A stretch of DNA of 41,850 nt from contig SFCP01000038.1 of NCBI GenBank assembly GCA_004558535.1, positions 1-41,850 of the forward strand, given 5' to 3'. A program made the translations under genes and the position numbers. The notes below the pieces were generated by a model that ran no database searches, had not been told where the DNA came from, and saw nothing but the letters and a program-made list of their open reading frames with translations. This document shows positions 1 to 8,232 of this stretch, piece by piece (positions within the stretch are counted from its first letter, which is position 1; every line of letters begins with the position of its first letter). The stretch comes from Bacteroidales bacterium. Lineage in GTDB: Bacteria; Bacteroidota; Bacteroidia; Bacteroidales; Bacteroidaceae.

Positions 1-28
1 TAAGGGGGCTTACTTTTGAAAAAATAAA

Positions 29-70
29 CCCCGAAGTCCTATTTTACGGGGCTTCGGGGAGGATTTTTAT
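29..70 (+). terminator. Intrinsic terminator of a gene left of the window
   Basis: An 8-base perfect stem (CCCCGAAG at 29-36, CTTCGGGG at 52-59) is followed by AGGATTTTTA. It lies before the first gene and reads as the end of an upstream transcription unit. A lone -7-like box, TACTTTTG, is at 11-18. Confidence 0.55.
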
Positions 71-107
71 GCTCTTTTGTGTTTTACCGGACAGCAATAT
101 TAATAAT

Positions 108-115
108 TATATTTG
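108..115 (+). promoter_or_regulatory. -7 box of the promoter for the 186 gene
   Basis: TATATTTG matches the Bacteroidetes -7 consensus TAnnTTTG. The -33 region 20-21 bases upstream (TTTA around 83-86) is a weak match. The start codon is about 70 bases downstream. Confidence 0.55.
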
Positions 116-185
116 CACCGGAAGAAGCTGTGTATAACTATACAAGTCTAATAATTCTTTATAATCACCTTTAATATCAACAGCA

Positions 186-2600
186 ATGAAATCATTACGA
201 CTATTGGCGGGAGGAATCCTTTTTCTCCTCATGGGCGTATCGCTTGCTACGGCGCAGACCACGGTCAAGCAGCGAGGATACCGCCCCACGAAGCGTGTCA
301 CCCAACTGGAACCGGGAAAGACCTACATGATCTACAACACCTGTTGGCACAACGGCACGCAGGACCGCACGGGATTTATCAGCAGTCCCAACAGCGGGAA
401 CGGTTTTTCCCACACAGGTGCTGCCCATCCCAAGCCCACCGACTTTGTTGCACTCAATGACAGCTATCTGTGGACCGTGGAGAGCGCCGGAGTTGCCTCG
501 GGTTACTACCTGAAATCCGTGGGTCGCAACAATTATGTAACGGCCACGGGCACCTATTCGGCCGAAGCAAGTATCACCGGCATCATCTACATCCAGGATT
601 GGGCTACCTCGCAATGTCCCAAGCCCAACAGCACGAGCACCTCGAGCGAAAACAGCAATGCGACTACCAAGACAGGACTCACCGCCATCACCGAGGGAAG
701 CGGCATCTGGACAATCTGCGGCACCTCCGTCACATCAAACGGACTGTCAAACGACAACGGCGATTGCTGGAATGGCACCCCCTTGGCATGGGACTCATGG
801 TCGGACGCACATCCCTATGCTTTCTACGAATACGAAATCGATGATGAAATCATCATCCCCGCAGGCTTTCCTGTGCCGGGCAAGGAGTATTTCATCTACT
901 GCGACAACGGTGTATATGTAAACACCTCCAATTACACCGAGAAGTTGCAGTATTTCTACAACAACAGCGGCACACTGAGCGTCAGCAACGAGGCGCCCAC
1001 CACCGATGACGAGAAGTACATCTTCACCTGTACCTACGATGGCGTGTATTACCAGTTCCGAAACAAGGCAGACAACAACAAGTATTTCGGCTTCAAGGGA
1101 CTCGCCAACGCCCCCTACAACTTCCGCATCGAGGCCGGATTGCCCGCCGAGACGGCCGTACACATGTATGCTGTGGCGAACAGCAAGTATTTGGTCATGA
1201 AGAACGACAACTCCTTCGATCAATCCGACGCAGCCAACTATACCAAGTCGGACAACAATGCCTTCTCCGCCAACTTCATCTTTGTCAAGACCACCGCACA
1301 GGAGTGGACGGACGCCGTGGCGGATGCAAAGGAGGGGCTGGCAAAAACGGGCGTAGGCTATCCCATTCCCACAGCCGAAAGCCGCACCACGCTCCAGGCA
1401 GCCCTGACTGCCAGCGAAAACAGCACGGAGGACCTCGCCACACGGGCCACCACACTGCGCGCAGCCGTAACCGCCTACCGGGCATCTACCGACAACATCC
1501 AATTGCCCGAAGACGGAAAGGCATACATCATCGGCAGCGTCAACTACAATGGTGTGAAACGCTACATGGTCTACAAGGAAAGCGGCCTGGAATGCACCAG
1601 CCGATACAAACCGGACGCCACTCCCTTCATCTTCCGAAAACTGCCCACCGAGGGGAAATATGCCATCGTCTGCAACGCCGGAAAATACCTGATTTGGAAA
1701 GGCAGCACTGCCGGAAGCAACGGCCGAAAGGGATACGTCGACACCTACAACTATACTGACGGCGGTGCATCGGACTGGACACAACTCACAGTCGAGAAAC
1801 TGGTAAAAGGCACCAATATGGACAGAAACCAGGATGCCTACTTCGGTTACGTCGCCATGATAGGCCGCCGCGAAAGCGGAACCGGAGACAACGCCATGAA
1901 TTACATCGTCATCAAGACGGCGGGCGATTTCGACCAAGCCAATGTTCCTTTCTTCAAGAGCGGCTTTTCCTCCGCACTCTTCATGGAGGAAGTCACCTAT
2001 CCCAACACCGTCACCCTCCATGCCGTCAGCAGTACAGACGAACTGATTGGCGGACTTGCAGAGGGACAGACCATCGGCACCTTCAGTGCCCCCTTCCCCA
2101 CCGTTATCCCCTCGGGCGTGACAGCCTACATGGGCACGAAGGACGGCGATGCCGTACGAATGACGGCCGTCACGGATGCAACGGCACTTCCCGCCAACCA
2201 AGGCGTATTCCTGATTGGCACCGCCGAAACCACACAGGCCCTGATGCTACCGGCCACGACTGAGACTGCCGCCGACCTCCCTGGAAACGCTCTTTCCCAC
2301 TCGGCCGGTGCTTCGCACGAACTCACCATCGGCGACTACATCCTGGGCCGTGGCGATGATGGTATCGGACTGTATCAAGGCACAGGCACCTTGCCCATGA
2401 ATAAAGCCTACCTGCAAATGTCCGGCGGCAGCACGCGCGGCTTCTCGCTCATCTTCGACGGCGAGCCCACACTCATCGAATCCACGCTCAAGGCCGAAAG
2501 CGAAGAGGCCCCCGTTTACGACCTGTCGGGACGCCGCGTCGCTCGACTGCAAAAGGGTGGCATCTACATCTCAAAAGGCCGGAAGTTTATTGTCAAATAA
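186..2600 (+). CDS. Large secreted surface protein with beta-trefoil-like modules and C-terminal sorting-like tail
   Basis: An 804-residue exported protein of unknown function. A signal peptide (basic start, hydrophobic core to about residue 23, cleavage near ATAQ) is visible. The N-terminal half has repeated stretches of the kind 'Y-hydrophobic...W-x-V...G-Y-Y-L-K...Y-V', like ricin-type beta-trefoil or other carbohydrate-binding modules. Residues about 370-440 are Ala/Thr/Glu-rich and probably helical, resembling a FIVAR-type spacer. The last 30 residues carry VYDLSGRRV followed by a GGIYI strand and a final Lys, the short C-terminal tail common on secreted Prevotella and Bacteroides proteins and related to type A sorting domains. 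ATG at 186 is favoured by the signal peptide and the -7 box at 108-115. A glycan-binding surface role is an inference from fold-like features only. Confidence 0.72.
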   Translation: MKSLRLLAGGILFLLMGVSLATAQTTVKQRGYRPTKRVTQLEPGKTYMIYNTCWHNGTQDRTGFISSPNSGNGFSHTGAAHPKPTDFVALNDSYLWTVESAGVASGYYLKSVGRNNYVTATGTYSAEASITGIIYIQDWATSQCPKPNSTSTSSENSNATTKTGLTAITEGSGIWTICGTSVTSNGLSNDNGDCWNGTPLAWDSWSDAHPYAFYEYEIDDEIIIPAGFPVPGKEYFIYCDNGVYVNTSNYTEKLQYFYNNSGTLSVSNEAPTTDDEKYIFTCTYDGVYYQFRNKADNNKYFGFKGLANAPYNFRIEAGLPAETAVHMYAVANSKYLVMKNDNSFDQSDAANYTKSDNNAFSANFIFVKTTAQEWTDAVADAKEGLAKTGVGYPIPTAESRTTLQAALTASENSTEDLATRATTLRAAVTAYRASTDNIQLPEDGKAYIIGSVNYNGVKRYMVYKESGLECTSRYKPDATPFIFRKLPTEGKYAIVCNAGKYLIWKGSTAGSNGRKGYVDTYNYTDGGASDWTQLTVEKLVKGTNMDRNQDAYFGYVAMIGRRESGTGDNAMNYIVIKTAGDFDQANVPFFKSGFSSALFMEEVTYPNTVTLHAVSSTDELIGGLAEGQTIGTFSAPFPTVIPSGVTAYMGTKDGDAVRMTAVTDATALPANQGVFLIGTAETTQALMLPATTETAADLPGNALSHSAGASHELTIGDYILGRGDDGIGLYQGTGTLPMNKAYLQMSGGSTRGFSLIFDGEPTLIESTLKAESEEAPVYDLSGRRVARLQKGGIYISKGRKFIVK

Positions 2601-2635
2601 GGACAGATCAATCCCCCTAATCTAAAACATTCATT

Positions 2636-2821
2636 ATGAAACGTATCTATCAAAAACCACATAGCCTGTACATCCGCCTCCATGCCGAGGGACACCTGCT
2701 GAGCACCAGTACCGATCCGAAAATCAAGAGCGGTACGGGTACGCTGGACGGCACAAACGCCATGACCAACAAGCGCAACCCCATCTGGTACACCCAAGAG
2801 GAGGATAACACAGAAGAATAA
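2636..2821 (+). CDS. Small 61-residue protein, unknown function
   Basis: It starts 35 bases after the large secreted protein and is probably co-transcribed with it. The N-terminus is KRIYQKP followed by alternating hydrophobic residues and HLLSTST; the middle is Gly/Thr/Asp-rich; the end has NKRNPIWYTQEED. From memory, Bacteroidales genomes hold many unannotated small ORFs with this shape (basic-Y-x-x-P start, Trp near an acidic tail), often beside surface-protein genes. There is no signal peptide and no transmembrane segment. The clean position between a gene end and a terminator (2878-2915) supports it being real. Function is unknown. Confidence 0.55.
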   Translation: MKRIYQKPHSLYIRLHAEGHLLSTSTDPKIKSGTGTLDGTNAMTNKRNPIWYTQEEDNTEE

Positions 2822-2877
2822 TTCACGGCACGGCCCGCGGAGCTTTCCGCTTCCGGCTGCCGGCCGCCCCACTGCAC

Positions 2878-2915
2878 AAGGCTGCATCGCAACACGTACT
2901 TTGCGATGCAGCCTT
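2878..2915 (+). terminator. Terminator after the 61-residue ORF
   Basis: A perfect 14-base stem (AAGGCTGCATCGCA at 2878-2891, complement at 2902-2915) with a 10-base loop is followed by TACTTTG, a poor U-tract. It closes the 186-2821 unit. Confidence 0.6.
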
Positions 2916-2998
2916 TACTTTGAAATATAGCAGGAAGGCCGGCCGGCACCCCTCCGCCGCAGACGTATCGCCCAAATGTTAAAATGCGGAAGGGCGGA

Positions 2999-3030
2999 TT
3001 TGCTTTTCGCTGAAAACTATATTATCTTTG
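2999..3030 (+). promoter_or_regulatory. Promoter inside repeat copy 1
   Basis: TTTG (2999-3002), a 20-base spacer, then TATCTTTG (3023-3030): a full match to the Bacteroidetes primary sigma consensus. The expected start is about 3034-3037, so the RNA would begin at the base of the hairpin 3038-3077. Confidence 0.75.
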
Positions 3031-3037
3031 CCGTAGG

Positions 3038-3077
3038 AAAGGGAGCAGGCCGTGGATTTTCGCGGCCTGCTCCCTTT
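3038..3077 (+). other. 15-base hairpin at the start of the repeat transcript
   Basis: AAAGGGAGCAGGCCG (3038-3052) pairs perfectly with 3063-3077 around a 10-base loop. No T-run follows (TCTGTCGCC), so it is more likely a 5' RNA structure than an intrinsic terminator. The same hairpin is at 15655-15694. Confidence 0.8.
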
Positions 3078-3349
3078 CTGTCGCCTTGCTGCGAGGGAAA
3101 CTATCCGGGAGTTGGAAAGCACAAAAGGGGGCTTTAAGAAAGTTTACGTTAAAACCACCTATGCACTTCTATGCAGTTACACAGCCGCCCGAAATCCTCT
3201 CCTGCCCCTTCCCTTTCGCTGATCGGCGAGCCCGTCCCCCTCTACCCGCCGGTCCATCCGCTTCACACCTCCACACGACGCGACCTGCCACTTCCTTGCA
3301 TTTTTCCACACCCAAGGCAGCACCACTGAAAAGAAGCGATAAAAAATTA

Positions 3350-3358
3350 CCCCCCCCC
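3350..3358 (+). repeat. C9 homopolymer next to the fimbrial promoter
   Basis: Nine consecutive C residues end five bases before the -33 box of the fimbrial promoter. Runs of this length can change by slippage during replication. Confidence 0.85.
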
Positions 3359-3363
3359 AAATA

Positions 3364-3394
3364 TTTGTTAATCCACGGACTATGCTTACCTTTG
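3364..3394 (+). promoter_or_regulatory. Promoter of the Mfa-type fimbrial operon
   Basis: TTTG (3364-3367), a 19-base spacer and TACCTTTG (3387-3394) match the Bacteroidetes consensus. Transcription would start near 3400, about 320 bases before the first recognised start codon. Confidence 0.75.
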
Positions 3395-3723
3395 CACCCA
3401 AATTACGCAAACAAATTACCAACTATCTATATGTTACAGGGATTTTCGACTAAACTGCCACTATCATGCACCCCTCGCGCCATAGGCATGAAACCTACTG
3501 GAAGGGCTGCTGAAGCCTGTGACTGAGCAAAAAAACGGATAAGCAACCAAAGAGCCCAAAGGTATTCGGCCGGCACGCACCAACCTGTCAAGCTGGGAAC
3601 TGAATAGACAGAACGCACCCTGTAAAAAAGGTAAAACAACTAAACCTGCAAGCGCGGCTACTTTGCCGCATCCATAGCCTACTGACCCGCTATTTCCCCG
3701 GCGGGCTGCTTTCTGCCGGTCCC

Positions 3724-4887
3724 TTGCCCTATATCGCGGGACTGCTGCTGTTGCAGGCCCATACCCTCCAAGCCAAAGACATCACCACAGACTCCCTGAC
3801 CGTCAAGGTCTATTACCTCCGCGGCAGCAGCGACATCTCCAAAGTCCCCGGCAATGCCCTCTCATTGGAGCACTTTCTGCATCAGGTGGACTCGGTGTGC
3901 GGGCTGTCCCACGTCGCACCCATCGGCGTGACGGTGGTTTCCTCCACTTCGCCCGAAGGCAGCATCCGGCTCAACCATGCGCTATCGCACGCCCGTGCAC
4001 AGTCGGTGCTGAACTTCCTCAGCGGGAAATCGGAGCAGTTTCGCCGCATCGCCTCGTCCGTCCCCTGCACGGTGGACGAGCGGACCACGGGCGACAGGCT
4101 GAAACAAACCCACACTTCGCTCTATCCCACATTGCGCTTCTCGGAGGTAGTGCTAAACATACGGATGCAGACCCCCGACACCCTGCCGGCGCAGCCGCAG
4201 GAAAGGGACACCGCCATAGTCAACCCCACGGACAGCGTGCCCGCCACCGACCCGACAGACCACATACCGCCAGAGGAGGCCGTCGACGGCCCGCAGTTCC
4301 CCGCAGTGCAGGAGGGCAGCAGCACGACAACGCGCCGGCCGGTGCTCTTCATCAAGACCAACCTGCTCTATGACCTGCTGACCTTTGTCAACGTCGCCGC
4401 TGAGGTGCCCCTCGGGAAGAAATTTTCGGTGGAAGCCGCCTACGTCAACCCCTGGTGGCACAACATGCGCAAGCACCGGACCATTGAACTGCGATACCTG
4501 TCCGTCACACCGAGATACTACTTCGGCAAGGGCAGCGAGCAGTACGCCTCGTTCTTTGCCGGACTCTCGGCAGGCTGGGGCAAGTACGACCTGCAGCTCA
4601 CCCGACACGGGGTACAAGGCACCCTGTGGCACGTGTCGCCCGTCTTCGGCTACACACACCACATCGCTCGCAACTGGAAAATAGAATACTCCGTATCGGC
4701 CGGCTACCTGCAGACCACCTACCGCAAATATACGCAGAAGTCGGACACACCCTATGGGGACATCAAGGTACACGACTACCCCTGGGTGTCCCACTCCTTC
4801 AAGAGCGTATTGCCCACATCCATCAACATCTCACTGGTATACACCCTGTTCAGAAACAAGGTCGTACCATACAAACATGATCAGTAA
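3724..4887 (+). CDS. DUF3575 outer-membrane protein heading the fimbrial operon
   Basis: A 387-residue envelope protein. An N-terminal hydrophobic segment ends at LQA, followed by KDITTDSL. Residues about 50-120 resemble an OmpA-like fold, with the hallmark STSPEGS...N..LS..RA..V. An acidic, Pro/Thr-rich linker (about 150-200) precedes a DUF3575-type domain (about 205-387) that begins IKTNLLYD and continues with alternating strands typical of a small beta-barrel. In Mfa-type clusters of Bacteroides and Prevotella such a gene commonly comes first. The start is problematic: the frame is open back to the stop at 3601, but the only standard start codon is TTG at 3724. Residues encoded by 3646-3723 include several Arg and would make a more normal signal peptide, so a non-standard start or sequence error is possible. 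Overlaps the next gene by 11 bases. Confidence 0.8.
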   Translation: MPYIAGLLLLQAHTLQAKDITTDSLTVKVYYLRGSSDISKVPGNALSLEHFLHQVDSVCGLSHVAPIGVTVVSSTSPEGSIRLNHALSHARAQSVLNFLSGKSEQFRRIASSVPCTVDERTTGDRLKQTHTSLYPTLRFSEVVLNIRMQTPDTLPAQPQERDTAIVNPTDSVPATDPTDHIPPEEAVDGPQFPAVQEGSSTTTRRPVLFIKTNLLYDLLTFVNVAAEVPLGKKFSVEAAYVNPWWHNMRKHRTIELRYLSVTPRYYFGKGSEQYASFFAGLSAGWGKYDLQLTRHGVQGTLWHVSPVFGYTHHIARNWKIEYSVSAGYLQTTYRKYTQKSDTPYGDIKVHDYPWVSHSFKSVLPTSINISLVYTLFRNKVVPYKHDQ

Positions 4888-5962
4888 CAAGAGGTACATA
4901 CATAAGCACAGAAACGGATGGGAAGCCGCCGTCACGTCGGCCCTTGCCATGATACTGACCTGCGCCTCGTGCAGCCGTGACCACCTCTACTACGAAACCA
5001 CGCTGCAGCCCAACGTGCAGCTCAACGTCGACTGGAGCCAGACAGCGTTCTCGCCCACACATCCGGCGTACAACCCCGACAATGTCATCAATGGCGTGAC
5101 CATCTTCGCCTTTGATGCCGCCACCCAAAGGCTGGTTGCCGAGTTCCCGCCCGAAACCAACTGGCGCACGCCCAAACTGCACCTTGACCCGGGCACCTAC
5201 AACCTGGTAATCATCAATGACAGCCGCTACGAGCTGCCGGCCATCCACTTCGACACCTCCACCGACTTCGAGGACTTCTGCGCCTACGTCATACCCGATA
5301 CGCCCGACACGCTGTTCACCTCCTTCCCCGAGTATCTCACCTCGGCTGCGGTCAGGGAAGTACATATATCGGCTGTAGAGAATGTCTACGAATACGACCG
5401 GCCCGACGCATCCCAAAGTCATTACGTACAGCAGGAGATAGACGTGACAGAGCGGGCCGTGACGAAGACGGTCAACATCCTGGTCAACGTCAACGGTATC
5501 AACTACTGCAAGCGAATGCTCCCCTCCTATATGTCCGGGCTGGCCTGTGCGACCAACCTCGTGACACGCATTCCCGAAAGGAAGCAGACGGTCTACGCCT
5601 TCAACCTCAACAACCGCCGGTTCAGGAACAGCGAGCGCACCGAAGCCATCCTGTGGCAGTCCTTCCGCAGTTTCGGATTTAGCGAAGAGAACCTGAAGGA
5701 GGGCACACGCTTCGAAATCACCCTCAACTTCCTCCTGGTGAACGACGAGACGTACACCGTCAAGGCCGATGTCACACCACAGCTCGAAAAGTGGCTGGAG
5801 GAACATACCATCGACTGCGACCTCGACCTCGACATTGACATCACTTTCGACGTCACACTGCCCGAGACAGAACCCGACACACCGGACACACCGGAACAGG
5901 GCGGAGGATTCAATCCCGACACAAATCCCTGGAACGACGTCGTACAGGACATCATCATGTAG
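4877..5962 (+). CDS. DUF5119-like (FimB/Mfa2-type) fimbrial lipoprotein
   Basis: A 361-residue lipoprotein. The basic N-terminus, hydrophobic stretch and lipobox (LTCASC, Cys about residue 32) indicate outer-membrane anchoring. It continues with VQLNVDWS, a predicted strand pair, then PGTYNLVIINDS, a pattern typical of DUF5119 and Mfa2/FimB-type proteins that anchor or limit fimbriae at the cell surface. The C-terminus is acidic (DCDLDLDIDITFD) and ends with a Pro/Asp/Thr stretch and NPWNDVV. ATG at 4877 is chosen over upstream in-frame starts because it gives the lipoprotein signal and overlaps the previous stop by 11 bases, implying translational coupling. An anchor role is inferred from family and operon position. 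Confidence 0.75.
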   Translation: MISNKRYIHKHRNGWEAAVTSALAMILTCASCSRDHLYYETTLQPNVQLNVDWSQTAFSPTHPAYNPDNVINGVTIFAFDAATQRLVAEFPPETNWRTPKLHLDPGTYNLVIINDSRYELPAIHFDTSTDFEDFCAYVIPDTPDTLFTSFPEYLTSAAVREVHISAVENVYEYDRPDASQSHYVQQEIDVTERAVTKTVNILVNVNGINYCKRMLPSYMSGLACATNLVTRIPERKQTVYAFNLNNRRFRNSERTEAILWQSFRSFGFSEENLKEGTRFEITLNFLLVNDETYTVKADVTPQLEKWLEEHTIDCDLDLDIDITFDVTLPETEPDTPDTPEQGGGFNPDTNPWNDVVQDIIM

Positions 5963-6033
5963 CCGACGAGGACAACACAGCCAATTGATACAATAGAATA
6001 CACATTATTAACAACCAATTAAAAACCACAGCA

Positions 6034-7209
6034 ATGAAAAAAAAGTTCTTTTATCTGTGTGCCGCCCTATTCGCATTGAGCAGCTGCACAAACGAAATCA
6101 TTGAAGAAGGCTTTGTAGACAAGAGCAACGCCATCTCCTTCAATTCCTCCGCGCCGAAGACACGCGCCTACACCGCAGGCGACGTGGAGAACACGACGGA
6201 CCTGCAGGAGGGCAACTTCGGCGTCGTAGGTTATTCCGCTGGCGATCTCTACCTTGGTGCTGCAGGCAAAGCTGCCAAGCAGACGTATGACGGCAGCAAC
6301 TGGAAATACGCCAATCCCGGCGAAATACGCTATTGGCCCAACAACAACATGGACTTCTACGCCTACTTCCCGTTCTCTGCGTCAGGTGATGTGTTTGCCG
6401 ACCCGAAGCCGGCTGACAACAATACGCCCGTCATGACCATTACCAACGAGAGCGGCAATCAGGATGTACTCTTCGCAAGTACGCTCAACCAGGCTCGCGT
6501 GGAACGTGTAGACATGAAGTTCCACCACGCTTTCTCCAAGATTCAGGGTATTGAGATCCAGATTAAAAACAAGGACGTCACGGTAAAAGTGCAGAAGATT
6601 GAAGTCATCAACACCTCTACGAAAGGCGTAGTTCAAGTCAACAAAGATGGCAAAGCCTCATATGGAGCAAACAATACGACTCGTGTATTTGATTTCAGCG
6701 CCGCACCTGTTACAATTGATGAAGCACATACATATAATAGCGGAGTTACTGACCAATTTGAGACGCTCGTCCAAGGCACGGACAACGGATATGTATTTGC
6801 CACCAACAGTGCGGAAGCAAACTACGTGACTGGCACAGGCACACCCTTGTGGGACGGAACAAACGCTGGATTGGGCGGATCAACAACGCTGGATAACTTG
6901 GGAAAAGTCTGCCTCAAGCTGACCTGCAAAGTAACTACGCCCAAAACCGGAGGAAACTACTATCATGTAGGTAGCACCAGCGACTACGGTGTCATGTACA
7001 TCCCCATCTCTGGCAGCCAGGCCACTGCAACTTCCCCCAGCGGAGCAGACACTACGCCCCTCCTCGCCGGCAAGCGCTACACCTACAAGATTGTCATGGA
7101 GAACAACGTAGGCTTTGATGAAAACGGCAATGCCATTCTCCTCCCCATTCTGTTCAAGTCCACCAGTGTGGATAGCTGGGATGACGTAACCGTAACCATC
7201 ACGCTCTAA
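6034..7209 (+). CDS. Major fimbrillin, Mfa1/FimA-like (Mfa_like_1)
   Basis: A 391-residue lipoprotein-type pilin. The signal ends at LSSCTNE; KTRAYT (about residues 44-49) fits the Arg-based processing site of Bacteroidetes type V pilins, where a protease removes the N-terminal strand to allow donor-strand assembly. The Mfa_like_1 pattern follows: FGVVGYSAG...YWPNNNMDFYAYFPF...DVLFAS...MKFHHAFSKIQGIEI. The C-terminus ends in strands (RYTYKIVME...DDVTVTITL) suitable for donor-strand exchange. It is the only one of the five Mfa-like genes without an extra domain or acidic tail, which suggests the main shaft subunit. The DNA is visibly more AT-rich from about 6640 to 6830 than its neighbours. 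The 71-base gap upstream has no TAnnTTTG box. Confidence 0.82.
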   Translation: MKKKFFYLCAALFALSSCTNEIIEEGFVDKSNAISFNSSAPKTRAYTAGDVENTTDLQEGNFGVVGYSAGDLYLGAAGKAAKQTYDGSNWKYANPGEIRYWPNNNMDFYAYFPFSASGDVFADPKPADNNTPVMTITNESGNQDVLFASTLNQARVERVDMKFHHAFSKIQGIEIQIKNKDVTVKVQKIEVINTSTKGVVQVNKDGKASYGANNTTRVFDFSAAPVTIDEAHTYNSGVTDQFETLVQGTDNGYVFATNSAEANYVTGTGTPLWDGTNAGLGGSTTLDNLGKVCLKLTCKVTTPKTGGNYYHVGSTSDYGVMYIPISGSQATATSPSGADTTPLLAGKRYTYKIVMENNVGFDENGNAILLPILFKSTSVDSWDDVTVTITL

Positions 7210-7223
7210 AGCGATACCAGGAA

Positions 7224-8210
7224 ATGAGGCAGACCCTCTATACTGTCGCAGCATACATCTTCGTCCTGCTGGTCTCCAGCTGTGCGGAAATGGAGGAACC
7301 ACCCGGCAATTCACCTGCCGGGTGTTCCCCCATTCTGCTTACTGCCGACTCAGCAGTAACAAGGACGCGCGCCGGTATCCCGGAGGGAATGTACGACAAC
7401 TTCAAGGTGTATGCCGTTTCCCTCAAGTCGGGCACGCCCACCGTGGAAATGGACAATTACGAGGTAACGTACCAAGCCACAGGATGGACCTACGAGACGG
7501 CTTCGCAACCCCTGTGCTACTGGAAACGGGACGCCGATGCCTACCGCTTCACAGCAGGCTCGCCCGTATCTGATGTCACTTCGCTCGACAGCCACTCCCT
7601 CACCCTGCAAATGACGAACAACCTGACCGGCAGTGCGCTGTACAGCCATCCCCTCGTAATAGAAGCCGCCGACCCCGAATTCGGCACAGCGGTAAACATC
7701 AGCTTCGGCTACGCACACTGCAGAGTACGCGTGGCCTTTATAAAGGACGACACTGAAGACGTAGCCGTGACAGGCATCCGGCTGACCCCCGACGCTCCCA
7801 TCACGTCAAAGGCCAACATGACGTTCTCCTATGACTGGGAAGCCAATCCGGCGGCAGTTACCTCGCTGGTGGCCACCACCGAAACGAGCAGCGCCGCCTT
7901 CACCTACGCCGACGTGAACATCCCGGCTCACACCGGCGAGCCCGTTCCGTCTGCCACCATGTACTACTGCATCCCCAATGCCGCCAATCCCCAAGGCTGG
8001 CAGATAACGCTTACCTGCCAAGGAGAAGCAAAAGCGGCCTCGTTCGAAAACAACACACCGTGGGTAAGCGGCAAAAGCTACACCTACGTATTCTCACTGG
8101 ACGCAAAAACGCCCAAACTCGTGCAAGTAATCACGGGCGACGAAGACTTCTTCGACTGCGAAGACATCCTGCCCGGCGACAGCTTCACGGACAACGATAT
8201 GACAGAATAG
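7224..8210 (+). CDS. Fimbrillin-family lipoprotein, minor subunit
   Basis: A 328-residue protein, 14 bases after the major fimbrillin. The signal has lipobox LVSSC (Cys about residue 20). VTRTRAG is a candidate processing site. It then follows the Mfa_like_1 order: NFKVYAVS, W-x-Y-x-T, LCYWKRDADAYRFTAGSP, SFGYAHCRVRVAFI, and a late YCIPN and KSYTYVFSL. It ends in an unusual acidic tail (GDEDFFDCEDILPGDS...). Position and length fit an accessory fimbrial subunit between shaft and tip. Which step it serves cannot be read from the sequence. Confidence 0.75.
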   Translation: MRQTLYTVAAYIFVLLVSSCAEMEEPPGNSPAGCSPILLTADSAVTRTRAGIPEGMYDNFKVYAVSLKSGTPTVEMDNYEVTYQATGWTYETASQPLCYWKRDADAYRFTAGSPVSDVTSLDSHSLTLQMTNNLTGSALYSHPLVIEAADPEFGTAVNISFGYAHCRVRVAFIKDDTEDVAVTGIRLTPDAPITSKANMTFSYDWEANPAAVTSLVATTETSSAAFTYADVNIPAHTGEPVPSATMYYCIPNAANPQGWQITLTCQGEAKAASFENNTPWVSGKSYTYVFSLDAKTPKLVQVITGDEDFFDCEDILPGDSFTDNDMTE

Positions 8211-8232
8211 TCACCCCCCTATTGAGAGAGAC

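Larger units (their letters stand above)
2972..3175 (+). repeat. Dispersed promoter-hairpin element, copy 1
   Basis: Almost identical to 15589-15777. The differences are two substitutions near 3017-3019, a 15-base insertion after TTGGAAA at about 3117 and a few substitutions at the right end. It contains, in order: TGTTAAAATGCGG, a GGCGGATTTG box, a full promoter (2999-3030), a 15-base perfect hairpin (3038-3077), and a right end with GTTTACGTTAAAA and a single unit-like CCTATGCACTT. Weaker similarity to copy 2 extends left to about 2941 (GCCGGCA). It is not in any gene and lies upstream of the fimbrial operon. Confidence 0.9.
3176..3723 (+). other. Long gene-free leader region of the fimbrial operon
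   Basis: No convincing gene is present. It holds a C9 run (3350-3358), the operon promoter (3364-3394) and a leader of about 320 bases before the first gene. In the leader, an ATG at 3431 opens a 31-codon ORF ending at 3526 (MLQGFSTK...), a possible leader peptide without other support. No known riboswitch class was recognised. Confidence 0.5.

Noticed and set aside
795..2201. 468-codon minus-strand ORF within the first secreted protein
   Set aside because: Shadow of the real gene: no recognisable motif, Gly/Val-rich composition, while the plus strand encodes a signal peptide and sorting-like tail.
3086..3526. 146-codon ORF after repeat copy 1
   Set aside because: It crosses the hairpin repeat and the fimbrial promoter and has Pro/Ser-rich noise composition. 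Only the last 31 codons (from 3431) lie within the predicted leader RNA.
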